A model generated the notes under the pieces. It saw nothing but the letters and a program-made list of their open reading frames with translations. It was not told where the DNA came from and ran no database searches. From the NCBI RefSeq assembly GCF_022581195.2, contig NC_061466.1:2418001-2482000 (forward strand): a DNA stretch of 64,000 nt. The letters are read 5' to 3'. Position numbers and translations under genes: made by a program. The stretch is from Helicoverpa zea. Taxonomy: Eukaryota; Arthropoda; Insecta; Lepidoptera; Noctuidae. Shown one piece after another: positions 23,401-35,400 of this stretch (position 1 is its first letter; every line of letters begins with the position of its first letter).

Positions 23401-26400
23401 TTTTTACTTTTAATGAAACTCGGATTAAGTTGTTATCCACACATAAAAATGTATGTATCAATCTGAATATATGCTATGGATCCGTTTTTAATTATGCCAA
23501 CATGTGATAACTATGTCATTAACAATGATTTTTAGGTAAACAGCTTGATTTTACTTATCATTATTACTAGTAAACAAGAAAGTGTTGGTCACTGATATAA
23601 GATAAAAGTGACCTCTTGGATAAATAAGTTAATTATTTGATATTACCTGGGATAAGCACTACCTATAGAAGATGACTACAGTAGGTATCTGTAAAATGAA
23701 AAGATGATAGGATTCGGCTATGCTTATATTCTGTTAGCAAATTGCAAGTGATTTGCATCTGTGTGATGATTCTGAAGTGAGAACTGCAAATCTACTTGTT
23801 TTTGGCAATTTAATTACCATAGTAAACCATGTATATTGCTAAAATGCCATAGGCATAGGTGATGACACTTCTTTTGTTTTTAAATGTTGATTTGTTATGC
23901 AGACTTCAAACATTTACATTACTGATGCATTCGTATGGGTCTTTTAAGACCTAATAACTACCTTCACCACATTATGCAGAGCCATCAGCATAACACAACT
24001 TCCATAAAGTTATTAAAATAGAATATCTTTATTTGCATAAAACATGGTATAAAATAATTGTTGTGGTGTAATATCAGTGAAGCGCCAAGGAATAAGAACA
24101 AAGATTTTAAGTCAGTTGCATTTCTATGAAAATAAAAATAGGTACACTATAGGTAGTCAATATTTTACTGATACAATCAAAAACAAGTTTTATCAACATC
24201 TTTAAGAAATGTAGCAGAAAACGAAGCAAGATTAGGTTGTTATGACAGCATATATATTGTTAACGTTGTCCGCAGCAACAACAACAGCAGGGTCTGCAGC
24301 AACTGCTTGTAAGTCCAGACATACCGTGCTTGGTACATTGATATATGTTGTGATTAACATTTTGCATTACTTTATGTTGCCACTTTGATTTCATTTTGTC
24401 GATCACTTCACGTTAGCTTTTGCATTCTCATCTCATTCTCACCTGTTGCGCTGTAGTTTGTAGTTGTATTTATTGCCATTTGGATCACATGTTTTTTGTA
24501 GAAATTAGTTTTTATAGTTTAGTTAAAAATTATATTACATCATGCATATTGATTTTTGGAGCAGTTTATTACTTTTAATATTCTAGGCCCTTCATTAAAA
24601 ATGTTCTCATACTTGACATTCTAATTGTAACTCATATGGGATCCTTGGGAGATGCATGGTTTATATCAATGGTTACAAATCACTCTCAGCAATTACATTT
24701 TGTCGTAAAGCGAAGTATCTAACAGAGTTTTTTAAGAATAATTTGGTGGTTTTCATATGGTTCACATCCATTTATAAATCTTGAATTTATTGAAGGTAGT
24801 TTTGTTGTTTTGTTTATATAAAAAATATTGATGATGATGATCTTTGCTATGATTTGTGTAACAACATTTTTTTATTTAAAAAATAACAATTGCTATAGTT
24901 TTAGGTATACCAATTTAGAGAATGCACAAGCAAACAGAAGTAGTAGCAGACATTTAACACAAAATTAATTAAAAATAAAAACTAATTGGACATTTATGTT
25001 TTATATTAAGTATTAATCACACTCCTAACTTCACGTTTTCATTGTATGCAAGCACAAGCTGTAGCTGTTGCATCTAACTGCAAATAATTAGCGCTTTATA
25101 TTGTATACGCCATATTGTTAATATGTCTCATTAAAATGACCAATGAGACTTACGTATTGCTAGTAAATCATTTCAGTTATTTTGTTATCAATATTATTGA
25201 GTAAATCTGCATTATTTTGGTAACAAACCAAGCTACATTTTGTTATGTACCTCTTATTAATCTCCTAATTTGACCATTAAAATTATACCCTTGAGAGAGT
25301 TTGCAAATTAAAATTGGCGCATTTAAGTATAATTACTGTGTACTAAATTAATCAATTAGCTAGCATTAATTATTTTATTGGTAGTTTTTAATTAATTTCA
25401 TGCGCACGCTTGTATTATTAATTGGAAATACTTTTGTGTCTAAAATAAAATTTTTGATAATGTGTTCTCCTAGATTCTTGCTTCATGTTTGTGTTAACAT
25501 ATCTATTTTTAGTATTCTGTATAATTCTACGATTATTTTACAGTCGTTTGCGTTCGTAGCATAATTAATTATAGCTGCAAATTAGACAATGTAGATACCT
25601 ACCTATTCAGGCAAAAACTAAAGACATAGATAGGAAATTTGTAGAAACATTCTGTTTCGGCTCAATGTCTTTATTCTCGAACTAGTAAAGAACGGTCATG
25701 GTGTCATTAATCATCTTAATATTAAAACAAATAGTTGAGATATGAATCACAGAAACGTCATGGGTATCATTGTTTATATACATCACATATTATCTTAACT
25801 TATCTGCATGATATCATTCGGGAAATTTTAATTAAGACGTGAGACTTTCCACTTCTCTAAGGCTAGTCTCTATAAGGTTTTGACTCTTATAGTTGAGTTC
25901 AAAATATATTCCAAACATTATTCTTAATTATCCGTAGCAGTAATTACCAAAAGAAGACTAAATTAACTTCCAACCACCACGAGTAGTTGGTACTCACACC
26001 AGCTGTAAAAAAAATCTTATTATGATTGTTGCTACAAAAGTACAACAACTCTACAAACAACTTAATAAAATGTAATAGATAATACTCAAGTCCTACGTTA
26101 AATATAGGTATATAAAAGAATCGGTTAATGCATTTGATTTGATAACTATTAAGTTACGATAATATAACTTTTCCTTTATCCAACATTGCGGCGTCCCATT
26201 TTCCACATGTATATGAGCAATACCGCATGCTAATACAAACGCGTTGGTGTAGCAGCAGATCCACGCGAGCGCAGGCCTGTCGCACGGCGTGGGCGGCGCG
26301 CAGGCGCTGCTGGGCGCCGGCGGCTTGCTGTTCGCGCCCGGCGCCGCGCCCCCGCCCCCGCCGCATCTACCTCCCCCCGCACACAAGGTAATATTACTGT

Positions 26401-29400
26401 AGAATTTAAACTCATCATCTGCCTAGCCTCTTTCATGTTATCAGACATACTAAAAACGAATTCCGTTTTTGTTTGTATTTTTTTTTTATCGATGGCAAAA
26501 ATCATCAAATGATCCCTCCCGCTGTGGGTTAGCAGCGGTGAGGGAGTATCAGACTTTTACTGACTAAAAATACATTGTGTTCCTTTGTAGGCCTTTTATG
26601 TACCAGGGCCGCGATAACTCTTCAGAACAATCCCGCAGCCCCTGCGGGAAAACTAATTCCCTGCAGCGGTAAATTATCTCCCATCTTTAATAGGGAAGAA
26701 TTTTCGTCACTGTATCTCATCTCTTCTTCTGACCACTTTTCCTAAAATCTTTAAAATTAGGGCTGTTACTGTAAATATAATGTAAATGTTTCCTCCCAGG
26801 TGGAGCTCCCCCCTCCCGCGGACATAAAGCCCCCCGTGCTGCCGGGCGGGCCGGCGCCGCCGCCGCTGCTGCCGGGGCAGCCGCCGCCTAGAGACGACGA
26901 CCGGCTCGGTCCTAGGGGGCATCCACAGGTACACTACATTAATTACTGTATTAGGGTAGTTGTATTTACTGCTTTTTAAAAGTACTTCGAAGTATTTCTT
27001 CGATTTTGAAGTTCCGACTTGTATCAGTATTTTGCTTTTTATTCTTCAAAAAAGATTTGCAAACATCCATCAGAGTAAAGACCCGATTCATATACATTAT
27101 TTCAAGGTATAAAATATAGAAGATTGCTTCAAGAAAAATTTATCTATACTATCTATACTAATCTATACTAATATTATAAAGAGGTAAACTTTGTTTGTTT
27201 GTTTGGTTGTAATTGATAAACTCAAAAACTACTGGACCGATTTTAAATATTCTTTCATCATTAGAAAGCTATATTATCTGCGGTTAACATAGGCTATATT
27301 TTATCCCGGTGCGGGCAGTAGCTCCCACGGCACGCGGGTGAACCCCGGGAAAACGGCTAGTGTACAATAGATTGGCAATCTTATACCTAACATAACGAAA
27401 TATTTTATAAAAATAATAAACATCTCATCACATCTTCGTAAATATGAGGATTGATTAAGCCCAACTATTCCAGAAGGGCCTGTAATATAGTACTTAGATA
27501 AATTACCAATATTGACATAAACTGTCAACCCCAGTTTTCCCCCAAGCCGCGTCGCTCGGTGTCCCCGCACGAGCGCGAGCAGAAGTACCGGCCGCGCTCG
27601 CCCGAGCCCGAGGCCCTCGACGTCAAGCGCAGGAAGGAGGAGAAGGTACTGGGCCATGTGAGTCTATGTAGTGTATGTGTCGCTTCTGTTATCGTAAGCT
27701 TTTTGTATTAGTTCACTTTACGTGTGTTAGATAGAGGCGGGTTTTGCTGGACTGTCAAAATTTAGGAAAAAAAGTCTAGGACTTCTTGAATTGGTATGTG
27801 GTTAAATTAGAAAAAAAAATGCTGTGAAACGTTGCGGGATTTTTCGGAAAAGATACCATGATCGGTGCTTTCAGCGAAAGTCTTGTCAGCGGTCACCGTT
27901 CCCCGACCATCTGTAACCCGCTGCAGCTGTTTATTTTCTTATGATAGCGAGTTAAAGCAATACATGGCCATTTCTATTCTAATGGCCGCAAATAGAAATG
28001 CCAAGTCACTTATTTATCTAACCACAAGAATTATTTTTCTTATGACATTATGCATTATGACTTACGCAATGTTTAATGTAAGGTTTTCCTCAATAAACAT
28101 TTGAATTTTTGAATAAAAAAATAATTAACAAACAACTTATCGTAATAATTCAGCAAAGCCCGCCTGTTCGGACCGCTTGTTTGTTCAGATGCTTTGTTCG
28201 TACATTGCTGATAATAATGGCTGTGACAATACTTGTAAATTAATATCATTGCTGGTTCCACAACGCTAACTCTAATTAATATTCGTATTAATTGTTTTAA
28301 TTACATTTCTAGGACAGCGACGCCGAAAAAAGTGATCAAGATCTTGTTGTTGATGTGGCAAATGAGGTAAGGTGGTACCAATCGTGTATTCTGTTACTGT
28401 ACGGAGGAATTCAAGGATATTTTTATTTTTTAGATGTTTTTTCCTGTTTTCGTGTGCAGTGCATTGTGGCTAATGATACGTTATTTTAATACGAGGCACG
28501 TTTGTTACGTTGAGAGTTGTACTCTTATGTCTGAAATGTAGGTTTTTAATGTAAAAACGTTACGTTACAATCCACAATATAATGTAACTGCAAATAACTT
28601 GTATACAGGGTCCAGTGTCAGATTTGAACATCTCTTCGAGCGAATTGTTTTCAACTTCATTTATATATTAAAATGATAATAGAAGTAACGATTCAATTTA
28701 GGCTAGTAAGATTTGCAAAAAAGGCCTGTTAGGATCCTTTAATTGTGCCATCTTCTGATTGGATTAGATTAAATTATCATATCTACATATTTTAAAATCA
28801 ATTTTTTATTAACTATCCTCTCATCAGGAGGAGAGAGGGTCACCCAGTGTCCGCACGGAGGGGGGAGAGAGGACAGAGAACGGGCCGCGACCTCCCTCGA
28901 GATCAGGCTCGTCCTCAAGCCGATCCACGCCCAAGAGTTCCAAAGACGTGAGTTCGTTACTTTTGTTCTATTTTGTCATTAATTTGAATTTTGGTCTTCG
29001 TAATATACCATAGCTGTAATTTAAAAAAATCTTATGTGACTTGAGGTCGTTCACAATTAAATATATCAGTACCTATGTAAAAAAAACGGTTCCCGATAAT
29101 GTGACATTATTAATGACATATGAAATTGTTTGTGTTCTAAAGCATTCACATCGGCTTTCCGTTTAAAAAAGAAACGCATGCACTTTAAATATTTTCCTTT
29201 GATTGACTTTTTATCGGCGGACTCATCTCGCTATGCAATCTTATGTGCGTTTTGTGTCAACTAGCCGGAACTGTTAACGCGTGTTGCCGTCATGAAGTAC
29301 GGCGCCTAACCGAGTAATGACAGCAAGTGCCCTCGCCTCTCCGCCCCACCGCTCACATACCGAAGCCGCGGCACTGGATGATTGTTTGTTATAGCTTGAC

Positions 29401-32400
29401 ATATTGTTGTTTTCAGGAGAAGCCTGGCACACCGGGCAGCACAGCGGGCTGCACGGGCGGCGCGGGCGGCAAGCCGCGGGCCGGGACGCCGACCGGGCGC
29501 TACGCGCTGCCCTACGCCTACCGCGCCCCGCACGCGCCGCTCTACGACCCGCGCGCCAACGGCATCGCGCCTGCCAAGCCGTTAGTATTACACGTACACT
29601 GTGTCTTACTGCACTACCCACCTGCTGCCGTACCGTACCGCGCCTGCTAAGCCGTTTGTTAGTATTAGCCATGGAGAATAAAAATGACTAGCGAGATCTC
29701 CTAACGCAAAATCTCCTAAGAAAATAACGCGCCGAAATGTGGGTGTTCGGGGAATGAGGAACGTTACTAGCTCGGCCTATTTTTTCATTTTTCTTTTCAT
29801 GGAACAGCTGACAGAGCATTTTGGTTTATTCAATTCAATTCAATTCAATGTATTTATTTGTGAGCATAGGTATACAGATAGGTCTTAAAATTAAACATGT
29901 TAGAGCTCTATGTTCTACCAAATGGAATTGGTGTACAAATAATTTTAATCCTATTGAGTTTATATAAAATCATAGTGTTTCTATTTTATCATTTAGAAAT
30001 ATTTCAACTGAGTAATATGCCTTATCTATTAGAAATGTACTTAATCTACGTTTAAAAATACTAATATTCTGTTCAGTTCTTATACTTTTTGGAAGTTTGT
30101 TATAAATTTTTGGAGCCATTGCAAAAATACTGTTTTTATAAAATGTAGTCTTAGACCTTATTACATGTAACTGATCACAACGACGTTGACTGGTTACTTG
30201 GTCAAATTTATTTAAATTATTTTTTACAAACATGCTTGTTTCGTAAATGTATAGTGAGGGCATTGTTAATATTTTTAAATTCTTAAAATGCATGTAGCAA
30301 CTGTCGGTAGATTTTAGATTGCAGATAGCTCTAATGCACCTTTTTTGACACTTGAACACCATTTCTTTACCCGTTGCGTTTCCCCAAAACATAATTCCGT
30401 ACCTCAACGTCGACGCTACTAAACCGTGATACGCCATTAATACTGTTTTTCGGTTTGCCGTTTTATTTAACATATGCAGAGCATAAGAGTATTGGTTTAG
30501 TTTATTGCATACTTTGTCTATATGTATATTCCATTTTAGCGTATTTTCTATATTTAGTCCTAAAAACTTAGTAACATTAGTCTCATTAATAATTTTGTCA
30601 TTGTATTTAATATTTAAATTTAATTTATTATTTAGTCGTTGTTGAAATTTCATTAATACTGTTTTTTCTAAATTTATAACTAGATTATTATTTATTAGCC
30701 AATTAACAACCGAATCAATATTAGAGTTAATATCTGCCTCCAGTGAATGTAAGTCGTCACTATTAAAAAGTAGGGTACTGTCATCTGCAAACATTGTCAT
30801 GGGGTATTTTGATGACATTGGGAAATCATTAATGTAAATAATAAACAAAGTCGGGCCAAGCACACTTCCCTGCGGTACTCCGTAAGTTACCGTTCTCTGG
30901 TTAGACTTATACGTAATTTCGTTATTTTTACAAATTCTACTAATAAATGTTATTTGTTGTCTGTTACGAAGGTAGGATGCAATTAAGTTCAATACATTTC
31001 CTCTTATTCCGTAAGAATTTAGTTTGTTTATAAGTATTTTGTGATCGACGCGGTCAAAAGCCTTTGACATGTCCATGTATAGTGCAATAGCAGGTAATCT
31101 CTTATCTACTCTACTGCTAACTGTATGCAGGAAATCATAAATGGCCATGTCAATTGACTTGTTTTTTCTAAAGCCTTTCTGGTTATCAACAAATAAATTA
31201 TTGTTCTCGAAGTATGCAGTGAGTTGGTTGTTAATTGCTTTCTCAAATATCTTAGAGAAAATCGGTACTAAAGCTATAGGTCTATAGCAAGTCATGTTTT
31301 CTCTGTCATCCTTTTTAAATAGGGGTTTTATTATGGTTATTTTCAATTCTTCTGGAAAAATACCGTGTTCAATGCTTAGATTAATAAGATGGCTCAATAT
31401 TGGCGCAATTATAATGCACACGTGTTTTATAATTTTTGTTGTTATGTCATCATATCCAGTGCTGGCCGTGTTTTTGAGTGACATGATAATTCGATAGATG
31501 TCGAGTGGTATCGTAGGGGCCATGAACATTGATTCATTTCTATTATTATTGCACGTGTTTTTTATGTTTGTACTATTAGTTGATTTGACTTGATCAACAA
31601 AATAATTATTGAAAGCTTGTGCTATTTCATGGGGATTAGTCAATACTTTTTCATTAGATTTAATTTTTAATATAGGTTCATTAGGTGTATTGTTTTTGTT
31701 TTTTCTGCTATTAATAACTTTCCATGTTGCTTTACAAAGATTTTGTGCCGAATTAATAAATCGACAATTATGAGCTCTTTGCGTGAGATCGATTACTTTC
31801 TTAAGACGGTTAGAGAGATCTTTGAAGTTAGCTTTATTTTCTTTAGTAGGTGTTTTTCGGTATTTCCATAACAGTTCTCTTTTTCTTTTGCTACATATCT
31901 TAATACCGCGACTAATCCACTTTGGTTTTACCCTGGTCGATATTTTTACTCTTACATTAGGAAAGCATAGATCATACAGTAATTTAAACCAATCATAGAA
32001 TAGTTTAAACGCTTTGTTTGGATCTGTTTCTTTATACACATCAGAAAATGTAATGCTGGCGAGATAAGTTTTAAATTTTTGCACATTTTCTATAGAATAG
32101 TCCCGTTTTGTAGTGAACCAGTGATCTAACACACACGTTTGCTTAACTGGACACCGTAGAAGCTGGACAGTATGATCAGATACTGCTAGCTCTAATACTT
32201 CGCCTTTAGATCCTCGTATATTATGAGCAATATTATCAATACAGGTCCCGCTGCATAACCTAGTTGGTACTTTTATTTCGAATTTAAGATTGAATCCTGT
32301 AATGAGGTGCCTAAATTGCTCAGAGCATTTGGTATTTTTGAGGAGGTCAATATTGAAATCACCGCAGAGTATTATTTTTTTGTTTGTGTGGAATGAGATA

Positions 32401-35400
32401 GAGCTTAAGAGACTATCCAGATTCTTAAAAAACATATCAAGTTTTTTTCTTAATTCATTGCTATGTGGACTTCTGTACATACATATTAGGACGATGTTGT
32501 GATCTGTCAATTCTACTGCGCAACATTCGATTACATTTGAGACACTGTATTTTTCAATAGACTCCAAAACCTTATATTTAATTCCGTTTCGTATCATTAT
32601 GCAAGTACCGCCATGTCTGGATTCTCTAGTAAAATAGGTAGCAACATTATAATTAGGAATGTGGAGCAAATCAACATCAGGTAAAATCATATTATGCTCT
32701 GAGAAACATAGTACATCAACAGTTTTTCCTAAGTCATACAATTCATCTAATATAGCAGTAAACATAGCTGACTTATTTATGAGACCATTTATATTTTGAT
32801 GCATTAGAGTAATATTTTTATATACGAAAAAAATAGTCTTCATTACTTTTACAATTATCATTGGAAGTTTCTATATCAGACTCACATTGTATTGGGGACA
32901 TCTCAGTGATTGCTAGCAATAAATTTTTAAATATGTTACGCATTCCATGGTTACTTATTTTTCTATCAAATTTCGAAAACGTTCTAAAATCATAAGTTAA
33001 ATTTAAGTTAGTATCAAAACCAGTTGCATAATTAAATGTTTGGAGATCAAGGTGTAGTAAGTTATTAAATGTTTCTATACGCCAATTGAACATGGACGAA
33101 TAGTTACTTAACTTAAATGTAGGAACACATATGATAATGTTTGTATGTTGTACTTTAAGCAATGCCTCTCTCAGCTTAACAATTATATTTACATAGTCCT
33201 TCGTACGCTGGAAGTCCTCTTCACCAATAAAAATTACACAGTAGTCTTCATAGTTATAATCTGCTAGTTTTTTATGAATGTCGCTGATAAGCTGCACTGT
33301 ATCACAGTTTGGTGAGACGTAATGACATATTTGAAAATTGTGAAATGTGTCTTCAGCTATTGATAGTATTTTATTGTTTACATTAGTACTCACGATTGCT
33401 TTGCGGATTTATGTGTAACGTTGTTGCCATCGCCTTCTCTCTTCTGTGCAGTTGTGTTCTGCAAGCCTGGGCCAAAATTATTGCTATTGCCACTTGTATT
33501 GGAATGCAATGTTTCTGTAGGTTTCTTAATTACTGCTGGTTTTCTTTGAGAATGATTTCGAGCAGTTGATGTTTGTGAGCCTTTTCTGGGCGTTTGTACT
33601 TCACCGGTTAGTTTTTTGGTAGCTTTCTTTAGAACCTCATTTTTATTCGTTATTACATTTAAAGATTTTTTTAGTTCAGTATTTTCAATGTTTAAGTTTT
33701 TTATCTCTTCATGTGCGGAGTTCAGTTGGGAGGTGAGTTGTTCTATTTGATTCTGGAGTTCCTGCACATACTCGTTATTTTCATTATTTGAGATGTTAGG
33801 CAAACTACTAGCACTGCCATCTATCTCCAAATTATTAGAACTATGTTCATCCGATATCTCTGTCAAGGAAAGTGTTCTAGCTTTTCTGAATGTAATATTC
33901 TCAAAGAAGTTCATGTTTGTATAAGGGTGCGTCCACATCTGGCGAATGCGCCGCGAATGCGCAGCACGCGAGCCGATCGCGAGCTGTCCGCGAGCTGCGC
34001 GCGTGCATTTTTGTTCGTGCGCCGCTTCTGCTTGGCCCGCGCGCAGCTCGCGCGCGACCTAAGCGCCGCACGCGAGCGGCGCGCAGGCGGCGCGCGACGT
34101 CTGCCATCTTCGATAGTACTGAGCCAATATACGGAACTGTAAGGGCGAGAACTGATTGCGCGCAGATCGCACGCCGCTCGCGCGCTCTATACGAGCCTTG
34201 CGTGAGTTGCGCTAAAGAGGCGCACCGAACTATTGCAGTGACTGCACGCGCGCAGCTCGCGGACAGCTCGCGATCGGCTCGCGTGCTGCGCATTCGCGGC
34301 GCATTCGCCAGATGTGGACGCACCCTAATAAATTATTTTTAACAAACAATGTACTAGAAAAAAGAGAGTCCACTGCTGAGATTCGAACTCGAGACCTCCA
34401 GCGGGCCTAGCATGACCGCCATAGAAACAGCTTTTGTCTACCGGAGAATCGACAAAATGACAGATTGAAGAAAGATTTCTATCGATCCGAGCATGGCGAT
34501 GTTTGACATCGAGAAGAGAAATGTTTCTTTTCTTCATCGACATGTGTCTATCGCGTCGAGCATGACGACTATATTTTATCTACTTTTGACATTTGGGAGT
34601 AGATATAACTTTCTATATGAAATGTCAAATACTCTACATCTCATCGGACCTAGACAAGAGTAGACAAGAATATTATTATAATTTTAAGTTCTCAAATAGC
34701 ATTTACAAAGTATTTCGGGGTCCTACCGTCGTCATGTGGTCAGTATTTATGCTGAGAAGAATCAGTGTAAAGCTCAAAGAACGAGCTATACGAGTGTTAA
34801 GCCTCTCGACATCGAAAACGTAAATGTGCAGAGATGGTGCAGTATTTGTGCCAGGAATCTGTCTCCTATATCTCAGGGTCTGCCTGTTCTTGTCAATGTA
34901 AGTACCTACAGTCTATTTTATTTTGTTGTGCTTTCCAATTGTTATCAACCAAAAATATGACAAAGTTTTCGTCCTTATAGATAAGGTTTAAATATAGAAA
35001 AATCTATTCACTTCATTTATTATTGTTTCTAAGATTATTTTGTCTATTATGTAGGTATTGCCCTTCATTGCAAGAAAATGATTAAACAGAAGAAAAATAT
35101 TTAACAAAGTCTAATTGTTGCAGGTTCTTTGCTCGGGTCCTGCTTAGGTCATTAACAACATTACTAACCACTGTTAGCAAATTTTTTAAACAATTTGTTT
35201 TTGCAATGAATACAAGGTTAGTATACCTAATATTAGATATGACCTCTATTTCAGATTGTAGATACTGAGTGCAAAATACTGAACATAAATGCCAATTATC
35301 GTGACAGAGTTCATAAACAATCAATTTTCAATAGTTCTCTCATTAAGAACGAACTGCGCAGGCTATATGACTCTAGAATTGGACAGTTTTATCTGCTAAG

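Larger units (their letters stand above)
29830..33914 (-). mobile_element. CR1/Jockey-group LINE with three ORFs, near full length
   Basis: Minus-strand non-LTR element. Its 3' end is a (TTGAA)n-type tail (29830-29850). It contains, in order, a coiled-coil ORF, an SGNH-esterase-like ORF and a large endonuclease-RT ORF2. Esterase-type ORF1 domains are known in CR1/L2-type LINEs, which fits. It is antisense to groucho. The 5' side meets a MITE ten bases upstream of the natural ORF1 ATG, so the true 5' UTR is not visible or lies beyond the MITE. All ORFs are open, which implies a young copy. Confidence 0.82.

Noticed and set aside
26093..26508. Three Pro/Arg/Ala-rich minus-strand frames
   Set aside because: Antisense shadows of GC-rich groucho exon 7 and its flanks.
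33843..34342. Open frames of 99-141 residues on both strands
   Set aside because: They lie in the palindromic GC-rich MITE; the translation is low-complexity Arg/Ala and reads almost the same on both strands.
34376..34420. tRNA-like B box (GAGTTCGAATCTC on the minus strand)
   Set aside because: No cloverleaf could be folded around it, and it overlaps the inverted end of the HARBI1-type element.
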